A stretch of DNA of 64,000 bases, from positions 241,188 to 305,187 of the forward strand of contig NZ_PGCP01000005.1 of NCBI RefSeq assembly GCF_002812985.1, in the 5' to 3' direction. The position numbers were made by a program, and so were the translations under genes. The number at the start of each line of letters is the position of its first letter. Within the stretch, counting starts at the first letter, position 1. The notes beneath the pieces were generated by a model. That model saw only the letters and a list, made by a program, of their open reading frames with translations. It was not told where the DNA came from and made no database searches. Shown one piece after another: positions 17,607 to 27,127 of this stretch. The DNA is from Aeromonas lusitana. GTDB lineage: Bacteria > Pseudomonadota > Gammaproteobacteria > Enterobacterales > Aeromonadaceae.

Positions 17607-17657
17607 ATTCTATGGGTCCCCTTTGGACATGCCTGTCACGCAAGGCCGTGCTTTTGT
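17607..17657 (-). promoter_or_regulatory. ExsA-type promoter of acrGVH-aopBD
   Basis: The minus strand shows an AAAA tract (17652-17655), GGC at the GnC position, GTGACA (17634-17639), a 21-bp spacer and TAGAAT (17607-17612). The box overlaps the end of acrR, so the translocator operon can be driven separately from the ascV-acrR unit. Confidence 0.72.
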
Positions 17658-18091
17658 CGTTTTCGCATATCCCGCAGTGAACAGACTTGTTCGGCCGTCA
17701 GCATGAACCAGCCAGGCTCGGGTTCGACGGCCCCCGTCCAACGCAGATAAAACCGGCCGAGCCGCTCGCCACTCAGGGAGCTGCCACGAAAGACATCGAC
17801 GTTACCGTAGAGCGCATGAGCCGGCCCGAGCACCGCCAGGGTGGCCTCCGCCAGCAGATAAAGGGCCGCGAAGGGATTGGCCAGTCCGGCCCGCTCGCCG
17901 TGACGACGTATCAGCAGTATCCAGACCCGCCGGGTCGCAGGCTCGACCCGCCAGGCGAGATAGATATGGCGATAATAAAAACCGTGGCCGAGCCGGATCG
18001 GGGTGTTACCCAGGTGGTAGGGGGTCACAGCTAGCCCCCTGGCCTGCAGCCAGGGGATCAGGGGATCAGGGGCCTGCCGGTCGACGCTCAC
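17636..18091 (-). CDS. acrR: T3SS low-calcium-response protein AcrR (LcrR/PcrR)
   Basis: A 151-aa LcrR homologue with conserved [26 protein letters not shown] and RRWTGA-like (here LRWTGAVEP) segments. The molecular role of this small cytoplasmic family is not well settled; LcrR affects LcrG/LcrV expression and secretion control in Yersinia. The start overlaps the ascV stop (ATGA). Confidence 0.88.
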   Translation of the reverse strand: MSVDRQAPDPLIPWLQARGLAVTPYHLGNTPIRLGHGFYYRHIYLAWRVEPATRRVWILLIRRHGERAGLANPFAALYLLAEATLAVLGPAHALYGNVDVFRGSSLSGERLGRFYLRWTGAVEPEPGWFMLTAEQVCSLRDMRKRQKHGLA

Positions 18092-20202
18092 AAGCAGACT
18101 CTTCCCAGCGGCTGGATGTTGATCTGCTGGGTCAGCTCCTGATAGGAGAGTACCGGCAGGGTGTGGTAATCCCCCTCGATGAGCTTGCGCACATAGCGGC
18201 GGATATCCATGGAGACGATGAGTACCGGCTTGTTCTGCATCTGGGCCAGATCCCCCACAGTGTGGCGGACCTGATCCAGAAAGCCCTGGGTAATGGTGGG
18301 ATCGAGCGCCAGATAGCTACCGGCACTGGTCTGGCGAATGCCGCCACGGATCTGCTCCTCCACCTGCTGATCGAGCAGGTAGGCGGGCAATATGTTGTTG
18401 CCATTCGCGTACTTGTAGCAGATGTAGCGTTTGAGGCTGCTGCGGATGTACTCGGTGAGCTGTACCACATCTTTCTCCTTCTGGCCCCACTCCACCATGG
18501 CCTCCAGGATGGCGCGCATGTTGCGGATGGATATGTCCTCCCCCACCAGCCGCTGCAAGATCTCGGTCATTCGTTGCAGCGGTATGATGCGCTGCGCCTC
18601 CTTGACCAGCTCGCCATAGCTCCCCTCCATCTGCTCAAGCAGATAGCGGGTCTCCTGAATGCCGATGAAGTCCTCGGCATATTCCCGCAGCACGTGGGAG
18701 AGATGCCAGGTCACCACCTGATCCGGAGTCAGTACCGCCAGACGCGACTTCTCGAGCCGCTCCTGGTACTCATTGGCCACCCAGAGCGTGGACTGGCCCG
18801 GCAACAGCGGAGCCCCCTCCTCGAAGGGGATCCCCAGCAGCTCGAGCTGGGAGGCGTTCTCCTGCACCAGCTGATGGCCGGGTCGCAGCAGCCCGCGCGC
18901 CACCGGCACCTCCTGCAACTGGATCAGATATTCGCCGGGTCCCATCCCCTCGTTGAAACGCAGATGGATCCCGGGGAACGGCACCCCCAGATCCAGATAG
19001 AGGGCGCGCCTGACCCGCACCAACTCGTCGTTGAGGGCGATGGCCTCCAGCTCGGCCTGCAGAGCCGCGTCCACATCGATGAGCAGGGGCACCGTCATGG
19101 CGAACTCCTCCTTCTCGCCGAGCTTGCCCCTCGGCTTGCTGCCCGGTTTGGGCTTGCTGCGGGCCGCCGGTGCACCGGCCCCCTGAGCCAGCACTGTGGG
19201 CAGGTCCTGGCTGCTGCTCTGCGCTTTACGTTGGCGCAGCCCGATGAAATAACCTCCCGCCGTCACCACGGTCGCCAAGGCGAAGAAGGTGATCATGGGG
19301 AAGCCCGGGATCAGGCCAAACAACACCAGCAGCACGCCGCCGATCAGCATCGCCTTGGGCTGTGCCACCACCTGGGCACCTATGTCGGAGCCCAGATCGG
19401 AAGACTCCTCTGACGATACCCGGGTGACTATGATGCCGGCGGTGATGGCGATGAGCAGGGCCGGCACCTGGGAGACCATGCCGTCCCCCACCGTCAGGAT
19501 GGAGTAGAGCTGCAGCGCATCGGCGGCCGATAACCCCTTCTGGGTCACCCCTATGGTGACTCCCCCCAGGATGTTGACGAAGATGATGATGAGGCCCGCG
19601 ATCGCGTCCCCCTTCACGAACTTCATGGCACCATCCATAGAGCCGAACATCTGGCTCTCTTTCTCGATGACGCTGCGGCGCTCCCGCGCCTCGTGTACGT
19701 CGATCACCCCGGCCCGCATGTCGCCATCTATGCTCATCTGCTTGCCTGGCATGGCATCGAGAGAGAAGCGGGCGCTGACCTCCGCCACCCGCTCCGAGCC
19801 CTTGGTGATCACCAGAAACTGGACAATGGTGATGATGAGGAAGATGACGATCCCCACCACCAGATTGCCCCCCACCACGAAGTTGCCGAAGGTGTAGACG
19901 ATCTGGCCGGCGTCGGCCTGCAGCAGGATCATCCGGGTAGTGCTCACCGAGAGGGCGAGCCGGAACAGGGTGGTAATCAGCAGTACCGCCGGGAAGGCGG
20001 AAAACTGCAGCGGGGAGTTGATATAGACCGCCATCATCAGCAGCACCACAGAGATGGTCATGTTGATGGCGATGAGGATATCGAGGGCCACCGGCGGCAG
20101 CGGCAAGACCATCATGAAGACGATGGCGAGCAGCAGCACCGCCAGCATGATGTCCTTGCGCTCGCCTATGCGGCGCAGTAGCTCAAGGGAGCGTTGATTC
20201 AT
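18088..20202 (-). CDS. ascV: T3SS export gate protein SctV
   Basis: A 704-aa YscV/FlhA homologue, the same length as YscV. About eight N-terminal membrane helices (residues about 15-330) precede a large cytoplasmic domain that forms the nonameric ring receiving substrates from AscN and AscX/Y. I start at the ATG at 20202 (MNQRSLELL), 20 bp inside ascY; an in-frame ATG at 20250 would add 16 residues not found in YscV. The C-terminus ends in the family-typical [10 protein letters not shown]. Confidence 0.97.
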   Translation of the reverse strand: MNQRSLELLRRIGERKDIMLAVLLLAIVFMMVLPLPPVALDILIAINMTISVVLLMMAVYINSPLQFSAFPAVLLITTLFRLALSVSTTRMILLQADAGQIVYTFGNFVVGGNLVVGIVIFLIITIVQFLVITKGSERVAEVSARFSLDAMPGKQMSIDGDMRAGVIDVHEARERRSVIEKESQMFGSMDGAMKFVKGDAIAGLIIIFVNILGGVTIGVTQKGLSAADALQLYSILTVGDGMVSQVPALLIAITAGIIVTRVSSEESSDLGSDIGAQVVAQPKAMLIGGVLLVLFGLIPGFPMITFFALATVVTAGGYFIGLRQRKAQSSSQDLPTVLAQGAGAPAARSKPKPGSKPRGKLGEKEEFAMTVPLLIDVDAALQAELEAIALNDELVRVRRALYLDLGVPFPGIHLRFNEGMGPGEYLIQLQEVPVARGLLRPGHQLVQENASQLELLGIPFEEGAPLLPGQSTLWVANEYQERLEKSRLAVLTPDQVVTWHLSHVLREYAEDFIGIQETRYLLEQMEGSYGELVKEAQRIIPLQRMTEILQRLVGEDISIRNMRAILEAMVEWGQKEKDVVQLTEYIRSSLKRYICYKYANGNNILPAYLLDQQVEEQIRGGIRQTSAGSYLALDPTITQGFLDQVRHTVGDLAQMQNKPVLIVSMDIRRYVRKLIEGDYHTLPVLSYQELTQQINIQPLGRVCL

Positions 20203-20533
20203 TCTGCTCTTCCAGTTCGAGGTAGTGTTGATAGGCAAAGCGGGCTTCATCGAGCCGGTCCATCAGCTGACAGGCCCGGCTGCGGCACAGCCAAAGCAAC
20301 CCGTCCGCCTCCCCCAGCCCCATCAGTTGCTCCACATGGACTAGTGCCTCCTCCCCCTTGCCCAGTTTGAGCTGGGCAACCAGCAGGGTGCGCCTTCCGG
20401 CCTGATGTTCGGGATGCAGTTGCAGCAGGGCGGCCAACAGGGTGCAGGCGCGATCGGGGTGGCCGTATTGCAGGTGCAACCAACCTGTGAGCAGCAGAAG
20501 ATCCTGCTGCCGGGACGAGAGGGTCATGGTCAT
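20183..20533 (-). CDS. ascY: T3SS export-gate chaperone AscY
   Basis: A 116-aa TPR-like YscY homologue ([16 protein letters not shown] motif). It binds AscX, and the AscX/AscY pair docks on the SctV cytoplasmic ring in Ysc-family systems. It overlaps ascX by 4 bp and ascV by 20 bp. Confidence 0.92.
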   Translation of the reverse strand: MTMTLSSRQQDLLLLTGWLHLQYGHPDRACTLLAALLQLHPEHQAGRRTLLVAQLKLGKGEEALVHVEQLMGLGEADGLLWLCRSRACQLMDRLDEARFAYQHYLELEEQNESTLP

Positions 20534-20895
20534 ACCTTGTGCAGCAGATGCAGCGTCATCTGCATCAGCTGTTCATCCTGATGCATCTGCTCGAGCAGGC
20601 TGGCGGCCGCCCGCAGCTCGGCGGAGTCCCCCTGCGACAGCACGGCTCTCAGTCCTTGCATTCCCTGGTTGAAGTCTCCAGGTCGCAGCAAATCGTGGAA
20701 GCCGCTAGCTGGGGTCGCGAAGGCGAGCAACGCCCGCTCCGCCAGACGCTCGGGATAGAGGCGGCTGATATGGGGCTCGATGGACTGGCCATCCGGCAGC
20801 AGGGCGTAACGCCCAGGCAGACTGGCTTCCAGCTCATCCAGCCGGATGGCGCTGAGCTGTTCGATACCAATATGGGCGGCGGTGATGCGACTCAT
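20530..20895 (-). CDS. ascX: T3SS secreted export component AscX
   Basis: A 121-aa YscX homologue, matching the family over its whole length, including the N-terminal MSRIT-AHIGIE and C-terminal LLHKV. It is an early substrate required for export and partners AscY. Its start codon overlaps, as ATGA, the stop of a 25-codon ORF rather than the acr2 stop. Confidence 0.93.
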   Translation of the reverse strand: MSRITAAHIGIEQLSAIRLDELEASLPGRYALLPDGQSIEPHISRLYPERLAERALLAFATPASGFHDLLRPGDFNQGMQGLRAVLSQGDSAELRAAASLLEQMHQDEQLMQMTLHLLHKV

Positions 20896-20969
20896 CGGGC
20901 TGGTACCTCGCGCGGCATGAAGCAGAGGTACTCGTTGACCTGATGTTGATTAAGGGTGAAACGACTCAT
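20892..20969 (-). CDS. 25-codon ORF between acr2 and ascX, unknown
   Basis: A 25-residue frame (begins [10 protein letters not shown], ends PREVPAR) whose ATG overlaps the acr2 stop and whose TGA overlaps the ascX ATG, both as ATGA. Fully coupled boundaries on both sides suggest ribosomes translate through it. I do not recognise the peptide. It could be a genuine microprotein, a translational relay, or a residue of a longer ancestral gene. Confidence 0.45.
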   Translation of the reverse strand: MSRFTLNQHQVNEYLCFMPREVPAR

Positions 20970-21337
20970 GGGGCCAGCACCTCCCGCTGCAACTGGGTCA
21001 AGGTGCGCAGCGCCTGGTGCAGCAATGGCAGGGTGAGGGCCCGCTCGTCCAGGGTGACGAACAGGATCAGCCGATCCTCGGCCAGCCAACCGACCCGTAC
21101 CGGCAAGGCGGGGGCCTGGGCCGCCGCAGTCAAGGTCATGGCCCGACGGATGGCGTCGCCGCTCTGGTGCCAAGGCACGGCGCGGGCAAGCCAGAGGCTC
21201 AACTGTCCCTGATGTTGTTCCAGCTGCAAGGTGCCGCTCTGCTCCAGTTCAAGCTGGATCAGGTGTTGAGGGTTATCCCCTATAGTGAGGCCCAGATCCT
21301 GGCAAAACTGCACCAGCAGGGGGTCAATCCAGTTCAT
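20966..21337 (-). CDS. acr2: T3SS chaperone Acr2 (SycN)
   Basis: A 123-aa SycN homologue of identical length, with conserved [31 protein letters not shown] and LTLPLLHQA segments and the same QREVLAP ending. Together with AscB it should chaperone AopN. I start at the ATG at 21337, inside the acr1 3' end; the upstream in-frame ATG at 21403 gives an Arg-rich extension not found in the family. Confidence 0.92.
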   Translation of the reverse strand: MNWIDPLLVQFCQDLGLTIGDNPQHLIQLELEQSGTLQLEQHQGQLSLWLARAVPWHQSGDAIRRAMTLTAAAQAPALPVRVGWLAEDRLILFVTLDERALTLPLLHQALRTLTQLQREVLAP

Positions 21338-21615
21338 GATGGATCTCCAGATAGCTCGTCTTCTTCTCGCTCGATGGCACCATCGAGCGCCCCCTGGCAG
21401 CACTGCAGCAGGTTATGGCGTTGCTCCTCTTCGCTGAACAGCTCCACCGGCAGCAGGCGGATCAACCGCTTGAGCTCCTGGTAGAGCAGCACCTGTTCGC
21501 GGGGGCTTTCCAATTCGAGCAGCACGCCGATCTGCTCCACATCCCGCACGCTGGCCCAGCGTTTCTCGACCAGGGCGATCAGATCTCCCATCAGATCAGA
21601 AGGCCCGTATGCCAT
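21334..21615 (-). CDS. acr1: T3SS gatekeeper partner Acr1 (TyeA)
   Basis: A 93-aa TyeA homologue. It binds the C-terminal part of AopN and with it forms the gatekeeper (SctW) complex that holds back effectors before host contact. It overlaps aopN by 20 bp. In some systems the two are fused, but here they are separate. Confidence 0.92.
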   Translation of the reverse strand: MAYGPSDLMGDLIALVEKRWASVRDVEQIGVLLELESPREQVLLYQELKRLIRLLPVELFSEEEQRHNLLQCCQGALDGAIEREEDELSGDPS

Positions 21616-22474
21616 GGGCCGACCCCTCCTTCACTCGCAGCCACAGATCGTCCACCTGAGCCGACAGGGAGTTCAGCAGCCGCAACTTGTGCATGTCGCT
21701 CATTACCCGCTCCAGCTTGACCGGATCGAGCCAGCGTTGCTGGGTATCGAGGTCGGCGCTGAGCGCCTTCATCATGAAAGCGGTCACCTTCTCCAGCGCG
21801 CCGTTGCCAAAACGGCTGTGAATGTCGCGCCAGGCGGACGCGAGCGTGCGATAGTCCTGCACCGCATCGCGATAGAGATCCCGCAGCGCCTGCTCGCTCC
21901 CCACACCCTGCCTGGCCGCCTCGGCCGCCGGACCGGCGATCCTGGCCCCCAGCACGATGGCGGTGCCCTGTTCGTCGGCCAGCTTGGCCAGCGCCTGCTC
22001 GACCAGTTGTAGGGTAGCCTGCAGCTCGGGTCTTCCCGCCAACGCATCACGGGCCCGGCAGAGCGCCTCGAACTGTTCGCTCACCTCCCCCGAGAAGCTC
22101 TCGAGGTAGGCCAGCAACTGGGAGAGATTGGCCAGCCGGCCGCTGCCAAGGTGGCCGATCATCTCCTTGATCTTCTGCTGGCGCTCGAGTTCCGGCACCT
22201 TCTCCAGATAGTCCCCCACCAGGGCCTCGATCTCGCTGATCCTGGCGTGGCTGTCGCTCAGCTTACGTTTGGCCAGAGAGAGTTCGGAGCGCTCGGAGAA
22301 GACAAAGGTCAGCTCTTCGGCCGCATCGGCCAAGGATTGAGCCGCGCTGGCCAGCACGACCCGCTCCCCCTGAAACTGGCCGCCTTGCGGCGCAAGCTGG
22401 CGGGAGGCGCCCTCTGCAGCGCGCGGCTCTGGCTGGGTGGCCGAGCTATAGGGGTTGTTCTGGATAATGGCCAT
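21596..22474 (-). CDS. aopN: T3SS gatekeeper AopN (YopN/SctW)
   Basis: A 292-aa YopN/PopN homologue with a polar N-terminal secretion and chaperone-binding region (about 1-75) and a helical SctW core. It plugs secretion until contact is sensed. It is first in the aopN-acr1-acr2-ascX-ascY-ascV-acrR operon, driven by an ExsA-type promoter divergent from that of ascN. Confidence 0.94.
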   Translation of the reverse strand: MAIIQNNPYSSATQPEPRAAEGASRQLAPQGGQFQGERVVLASAAQSLADAAEELTFVFSERSELSLAKRKLSDSHARISEIEALVGDYLEKVPELERQQKIKEMIGHLGSGRLANLSQLLAYLESFSGEVSEQFEALCRARDALAGRPELQATLQLVEQALAKLADEQGTAIVLGARIAGPAAEAARQGVGSEQALRDLYRDAVQDYRTLASAWRDIHSRFGNGALEKVTAFMMKALSADLDTQQRWLDPVKLERVMSDMHKLRLLNSLSAQVDDLWLRVKEGSAHGIRAF

Positions 22475-22509
22475 GGACGCTCCCGTGATGGGTGAATTGA
22501 CGAGGCGGC

Positions 22510-22560
22510 ATTATAAAAATCCCCCCGGATCGCCTATGCCAAAATCGGTCGTGAATTTTT
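22510..22560 (-). promoter_or_regulatory. ExsA-type promoter of aopN operon
   Basis: The best match of the six. The minus strand reads AAAAATTCACGACC then TTGGCA (22537-22542), a 21-bp spacer and a perfect TATAAT (22510-22515). All elements of the recalled ExsA consensus (A-rich, GnC, TGnnA) are present. Confidence 0.78.
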
Positions 22561-22582
22561 AGCCCGCTCCCAACGGTTTTCT

Positions 22583-22633
22583 AAAAACTCCCGGCTCGCG
22601 CTGAAATCCAGCGCGCCCGTCGTCCCCTATAGT
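22583..22633 (+). promoter_or_regulatory. ExsA-type promoter of ascNOPQRSTU
   Basis: AAAAACTCCCGGCT is followed by CTGAAA (22601-22606), a 21-bp spacer and TATAGT (22628-22633). The A tract starts 22 bp from the A tract of the divergent aopN box, so upstream ExsA monomer sites of the two promoters may be shared or adjacent. Confidence 0.75.
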
Positions 22634-22662
22634 GGCCGCCAGTTTCATCAGCCCAAATCCTT

Positions 22663-23985
22663 ATGACCCTATCCCTCGACCACATCACCGGCCAGCTCAG
22701 CCATGCCATCGACGACTGCCGGCTGATCCAGATCCGTGGCCGGGTCACACAGGTAACCGGCACCCTGCTCAAGGCCGTGGTGCCCGGGGTGCGCATCGGC
22801 GAGCTGTGCCATCTGCGCAACCCAGACAACAGCCTCTCCCTGCAAGCAGAGGTGATCGGTTTCGCCCAGCATCAGGCCCTGCTCACCCCCCTTGGGGAGA
22901 TGTTCGGCATCTCTTCCAACACGGAAGTGAGCCCAACCGGCGCCATGCACCAGGTCGGGGTGGGTGATCACTTGCTGGGGCAGGTGCTGGACGGGCTCGG
23001 CAACCCCTTCGGGGGCGGCCATCTACCTGAGCCTGCCGCCTGGTATCCGGTCTACCGGGATGCACCGCCCCCCATGAGCCGCAAGCGGATAGAGCAGCCC
23101 CTCTCCCTCGGCATCCGTGCCATCGATGGCCTGCTCACCTGCGGCGAGGGACAACGAATGGGGATCTTCGCCGCCGCCGGTGGCGGCAAGAGCACCCTGC
23201 TCGCCTCCCTTATTCGCAGTGCAGAGGTAGATGTGACAGTGCTAGCTCTCATCGGTGAGCGGGGACGGGAGGTGCGGGAATTCATCGAGGCTGATCTCGG
23301 AGAGGAGGGGCTCAAGAAGGCGGTGCTGGTGGTGGCGACCTCGGATCGCCCGGCCATGGAGCGGGCCAAGGCAGGCTTCGTTGCCACCTCCATCGCCGAG
23401 TATTTCCGGGATCAGGGCAAGCGGGTGCTGCTGCTGATGGACTCCGTCACCCGCTTCGCCCGCGCCCAGCGGGAGATCGGCTTGGCGGCCGGAGAGCCGC
23501 CGACCCGGCGTGGCTACCCCCCGTCGGTGTTCGCCGCCCTGCCCCGCCTGATGGAGCGTGCCGGTCAATCGGACCGGGGCTCCATCACAGCGCTCTATAC
23601 CGTGTTGGTGGAGGGGGATGACATGACGGAGCCGGTCGCCGACGAGACTCGATCCATCCTAGATGGCCACATCATCCTCTCGCGCAAACTGGCGGCGGCC
23701 AACCACTATCCGGCCATCGACGTGTTGCGCTCCGCCAGTCGGGTGATGAACCAGATCATAGAGCCAACCCACAAGGAGCAGGCCGGTCGGCTGCGCAGCT
23801 GGCTCGCCAAATATGAGGAGGTGGAGCTGCTGCTGCAGATCGGCGAATACCAGAAAGGGCAGGATCAGATCGCCGACGAAGCCATCGCCCGTATCGAGCG
23901 CATTCGCCAGTGGCTCAGGCAGGGGACCCATGAGCCAAGCTCGCTGGAGCAGGCTCTCTCCACCCTGACGACGCTAACCCGATGA
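22663..23985 (+). CDS. ascN: T3SS ATPase SctN
   Basis: A 440-aa YscN homologue with Walker A GGGKST (Lys176), the [11 protein letters not shown] segment, Walker [13 protein letters not shown] and the conserved [12 protein letters not shown] loop. It forms the hexameric ATPase that strips chaperones and unfolds substrates at the export gate. It is first in the ascN-U operon; the ribosome-binding site is weak by eye. Confidence 0.97.
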   Translation: MTLSLDHITGQLSHAIDDCRLIQIRGRVTQVTGTLLKAVVPGVRIGELCHLRNPDNSLSLQAEVIGFAQHQALLTPLGEMFGISSNTEVSPTGAMHQVGVGDHLLGQVLDGLGNPFGGGHLPEPAAWYPVYRDAPPPMSRKRIEQPLSLGIRAIDGLLTCGEGQRMGIFAAAGGGKSTLLASLIRSAEVDVTVLALIGERGREVREFIEADLGEEGLKKAVLVVATSDRPAMERAKAGFVATSIAEYFRDQGKRVLLLMDSVTRFARAQREIGLAAGEPPTRRGYPPSVFAALPRLMERAGQSDRGSITALYTVLVEGDDMTEPVADETRSILDGHIILSRKLAAANHYPAIDVLRSASRVMNQIIEPTHKEQAGRLRSWLAKYEEVELLLQIGEYQKGQDQIADEAIARIERIRQWLRQGTHEPSSLEQALSTLTTLTR

Positions 23986-24443
23986 TAGGCCGCCTGCAGA
24001 AGATCAAGGGGCTGCGACGGGAACGGGCCGAGCAGCAGCTCGCCACCCAGCAGGCCCGACTACAGCTGGCGCGCACCCGCCAGCGCGACGCCGAACAGGA
24101 GACCCTGGATTACCGCCAGTGGCGCCAGCAGGAGGAGGCCCGCCTGTTCCTCCTCTGCCAGGAGCAACCGCTCGATCGCCGTGGGTTGGAGCAGTGGCAG
24201 CAACAGGTGGCCCTGCTGCGGGAGAAGGAGGCGCTGCTGGAGCAGACCGCCGCCGAACAGGCCGAGCGGGTGGCCGAGGAGCGCAGCCGGCTGCAGGAAC
24301 GCCAGCTGGCGCTGCATAGAGCCCGCCAGCAACAGGAAAAATTTGCCGAACTTCACCGCCAGGAGCTGGCTTCACAGCGGGCCCTGCGCGACTACAACGA
24401 AGAGCAGGAACAAGAAGAGTTCCGCCAGCAGATCAGGATCTAA
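23982..24443 (+). CDS. ascO: T3SS central stalk protein SctO
   Basis: A 153-aa, almost entirely coiled-coil protein rich in Glu, Gln and Arg, of the YscO/FliJ type. It sits inside the ATPase ring and contacts SctV. It overlaps the ascN stop as ATGA. Confidence 0.93.
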   Translation: MIGRLQKIKGLRRERAEQQLATQQARLQLARTRQRDAEQETLDYRQWRQQEEARLFLLCQEQPLDRRGLEQWQQQVALLREKEALLEQTAAEQAERVAEERSRLQERQLALHRARQQQEKFAELHRQELASQRALRDYNEEQEQEEFRQQIRI

Positions 24444-24449
24444 CCAGCC

Positions 24450-25544
24450 ATGAATCGAGTCACTTCCATCGGTGGAGCATCCCTCCAGCCCGACGAGTCT
24501 CATCTCAGCCAGGCCGATCGGGCGCAACAGGCCAGATTCGAGCGGGCGATGCGTCCAGCCCGGGAGCCGAAGGCGGATCCCCAGCCAGAGTGGGAGCAAT
24601 CAGCACGATCCGAACGGGCCATGTCCCCGGCTCGGGAGCCACGAGCCGACCTTTCTCAAACAGAGCAGCTGCGCCTGGCGAGAGAGCAAGGGCCCATGCT
24701 CAAGACCGATGAAAGGCCGCAAACACGCGCGCCCTCGCCCCTTCACCACGAACCTCTGGAAGACGGGTCACGCCAGGATACGCACCTTGAGGGGCTGTTG
24801 CCACACAGGCTCCAGATCGAAGAGAAACGGCATAAGGCCGAGCAGGAGCCGTCAACCAACCTCGATACCCGACAGCAGGAAGGGGATGCAGGACAGGAGA
24901 TCCAGGCAAGCATGACACTATTCTTACCTTTGCCGGCGGCACCATTGTCTCAGTGGCAGACTGACCCCTCCTCTACCACCAAGGCGGCGGGTCGCCAGCC
25001 CAGCGCAGAGCCCCATCAGGAGTCACAGATGACCATTCCTCCCAAGCCACAGGAGGATACCGGTTTGCCCGGGACGAACACGTTTGCCACCGAGTACGAG
25101 GAGGATAGCCCTTCAGAGCCCGTGCTCACCTCCCCTTCGCAGCCCATCCCCCCCCTTGCCAGGACGCCAGGGGAGCTGCAGCTGGCCAGAGTTGCCATCC
25201 CGGATCCCAGTGAGGCGCTGGGTCGACTGCTGGAGCGGCTGGCGGTGGATATCCACCTAGAGCTGGGGCGTGCACAGCGCCCCCCCCTGCTGCGCCTCAA
25301 ACTGCCGGAGCTAGGAGAACTGGCGATCCGCATCGCCCGCCATCCGGGCGAGCTGCAGGTGGAGATCCTGGCTACCTGCCAGGGGCAGTCGCAGCTCAAC
25401 CAGGGGCGCAACGATCTGCTTGACCGCCTGCAGCGGCTCTATCCTGGCGAGCAGGTCTCCCTCGATCTCTTCACCCGCGGGGATAGCGAGCAGGGCTCGC
25501 GCCAACGGAGATCCCTCTATGAAGAGTGGGACGCCGACGCATGA
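24450..25544 (+). CDS. ascP: T3SS needle-length ruler SctP
   Basis: A 364-aa YscP-type ruler. The N-terminal two thirds are polar, Pro/Gln/Arg-rich and include two imperfect units about 24 residues apart (RFERAMRPAREPKAD and RSERAMSPAREPRAD). The C-terminal T3S4 switch domain (about 255-345) contains LLRLKLPELGELAIRI. It measures needle length and triggers the switch to later substrates through AscU. It overlaps ascQ by 4 bp. Confidence 0.92.
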   Translation: MNRVTSIGGASLQPDESHLSQADRAQQARFERAMRPAREPKADPQPEWEQSARSERAMSPAREPRADLSQTEQLRLAREQGPMLKTDERPQTRAPSPLHHEPLEDGSRQDTHLEGLLPHRLQIEEKRHKAEQEPSTNLDTRQQEGDAGQEIQASMTLFLPLPAAPLSQWQTDPSSTTKAAGRQPSAEPHQESQMTIPPKPQEDTGLPGTNTFATEYEEDSPSEPVLTSPSQPIPPLARTPGELQLARVAIPDPSEALGRLLERLAVDIHLELGRAQRPPLLRLKLPELGELAIRIARHPGELQVEILATCQGQSQLNQGRNDLLDRLQRLYPGEQVSLDLFTRGDSEQGSRQRRSLYEEWDADA

Positions 25545-26476
25545 AGTCCATCACACTGCCCGCGGCCTCTGTCGCCGAACTGGCCCTGCAACGACGCCTC
25601 AGCCAGCATCGCTGGCACTTCGACTGGTTGGGGGGCGAGCTGTGTCTCACCATCGGCCTGCCACCCGCCAGTCTGGATACCCGGCTGCAACTGCACTGGC
25701 AGGGACTGACCCTGGCACTTGGGTGCCAGGGCGCCGAGCTGGCGCGCTGGCTGGCACCTGATCTGCAACAGGCGGCGTTGTTCAGCCTGCCCGAGCCACT
25801 GCAACTGGCGCTGATCGAGCGCCTGGGGCAGCCCCTATCCGGCCTCAGTTGCTCGGCTCTCGTTCAAGATGCGACAAGCAGCAATCCTGTTGTTCCCGGC
25901 GAGCCTGCGCTGCAGATCCTGCTGAAGCGGGAAAGCGTCTGCCTCTCACTCTGGTTGCATCAACCCGAGCCGCTGCTGGCCAGACTGCCGCCACGTCCAC
26001 CCCAACAGCGTCAGCCACTGCCACTGCTCCTCTCATTGCGCTGGGGAGAAATGCGCCTCTCCGTGATGGAGCTGGCCAGGCTCGCCTGTGGCGACGTGCT
26101 GCTGCCGCCGCCCCATCCGATGCTAGGCCAACGGCTGCTGGCCTGCCTAGAGGGACGCCCCCTCGCCTATTGCCAACCCCATCCACAACATCTGGAACTG
26201 ATCGATATGTATACCGCCGCCCCCGATGAACCGCTCGGCCCGACCGAGCTGGAGAGCCTGCCCATTCAGGTGAGCTTCGAAGTGGGTCGCCAGACCCTGG
26301 ACTGGCACAGCCTCACCAGCCTGCAACCGGGCTCCCTCATCGATCTCGGCGTTCCCCTCGACGGGGAGGTGAGCATCTTAGGCAACGGTCATCGGATCGG
26401 CGTCGGCCGGCTGGTGGAGATCCAGGGGCGCCTGGGGGTACGTGTCGAGACCCTGAGTGGAGAGCCGCAGGCATGA
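25541..26476 (+). CDS. ascQ: T3SS cytoplasmic sorting-platform protein SctQ
   Basis: A 311-aa YscQ homologue. The C-terminal SPOA/SpoA-like domain (about 235-311) contains LESLPIQVSFEVGR. I start at the ATG at 25541, which overlaps the ascP stop as ATGA. SctQ builds the cytoplasmic pods. An internal ATG at 26207, exactly where YscQ makes a separate C-terminal product, is annotated separately. Confidence 0.94.
   Translation: MKSITLPAASVAELALQRRLSQHRWHFDWLGGELCLTIGLPPASLDTRLQLHWQGLTLALGCQGAELARWLAPDLQQAALFSLPEPLQLALIERLGQPLSGLSCSALVQDATSSNPVVPGEPALQILLKRESVCLSLWLHQPEPLLARLPPRPPQQRQPLPLLLSLRWGEMRLSVMELARLACGDVLLPPPHPMLGQRLLACLEGRPLAYCQPHPQHLELIDMYTAAPDEPLGPTELESLPIQVSFEVGRQTLDWHSLTSLQPGSLIDLGVPLDGEVSILGNGHRIGVGRLVEIQGRLGVRVETLSGEPQA
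26207..26476 (+). CDS. ascQ: Predicted internal-start product AscQ-C
   Basis: An in-frame ATG at codon 223 of ascQ would give an 89-aa protein containing the SPOA2 domain, close to the 88-aa YscQ-C product made by internal initiation in Yersinia. A GGAA lies nine bases before the ATG. In Yersinia the short form binds the full-length protein and is needed for secretion. Function here is inferred by homology. Confidence 0.55.
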   Translation: MYTAAPDEPLGPTELESLPIQVSFEVGRQTLDWHSLTSLQPGSLIDLGVPLDGEVSILGNGHRIGVGRLVEIQGRLGVRVETLSGEPQA

Positions 26477-27126
26477 TCCAGCTACCGGATGAGCTCAATC
26501 TCATCGTCGGCCTGGCCTTGTTGGCCCTGCTGCCTTTCATTGCCGTGATGGCCACCTCCTTCGTCAAGCTGGCTGTGGTCTTCTCCCTGCTGCGCAACGC
26601 CCTCGGGGTACAACAGATCCCCCCCAACATGGCGATGTATGGACTGGCCATCATCCTCAGCATCTATGTGATGGCCCCAGTTGGTTTTGCTACCCAGGAT
26701 TATCTGCGCCAGAACGAGGTGTCGCTGGCCAAATCCGAGTCGGTGGAGAAGTTTCTCGACGAGGGAATGGCCCCCTACCGCACCTTCCTCAAGAAGCAGA
26801 TCAAGCCGCGGGAGCACGCCTTCTTTGTCGACAGCACCAAGCAGTTGTGGCCGAGCGAATATGCCGATCGGCTGGAGCCGGACAGCCTGCTGATCCTGCT
26901 GCCCGCTTTCACCGTGAGCGAGCTCAGCCGCGCCTTCGAAATTGGTTTCCTCATCTATCTGCCTTTTATTGCCATCGATCTCATCATCTCCAACATACTG
27001 CTGGCGATGGGGATGATGATGGTCTCCCCCATGACCATATCGCTGCCCTTCAAGCTGCTGCTGTTCGTGCTGCTGGATGGCTGGGCCCGCCTGACCCACG
27101 GGCTGGTCACCAGTTACGGAGGCTGA
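26473..27126 (+). CDS. ascR: T3SS export apparatus protein SctR
   Basis: A 217-aa YscR/FliP family membrane protein with four hydrophobic segments, including ATSFVKLAVVFSLLRNALG and the C-terminal LLAMGMMMVSP. SctR, S and T form the helical core of the export gate. It overlaps ascQ as ATGA. Confidence 0.97.
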   Translation: MIQLPDELNLIVGLALLALLPFIAVMATSFVKLAVVFSLLRNALGVQQIPPNMAMYGLAIILSIYVMAPVGFATQDYLRQNEVSLAKSESVEKFLDEGMAPYRTFLKKQIKPREHAFFVDSTKQLWPSEYADRLEPDSLLILLPAFTVSELSRAFEIGFLIYLPFIAIDLIISNILLAMGMMMVSPMTISLPFKLLLFVLLDGWARLTHGLVTSYGG

Positions 27127-27127
27127 G

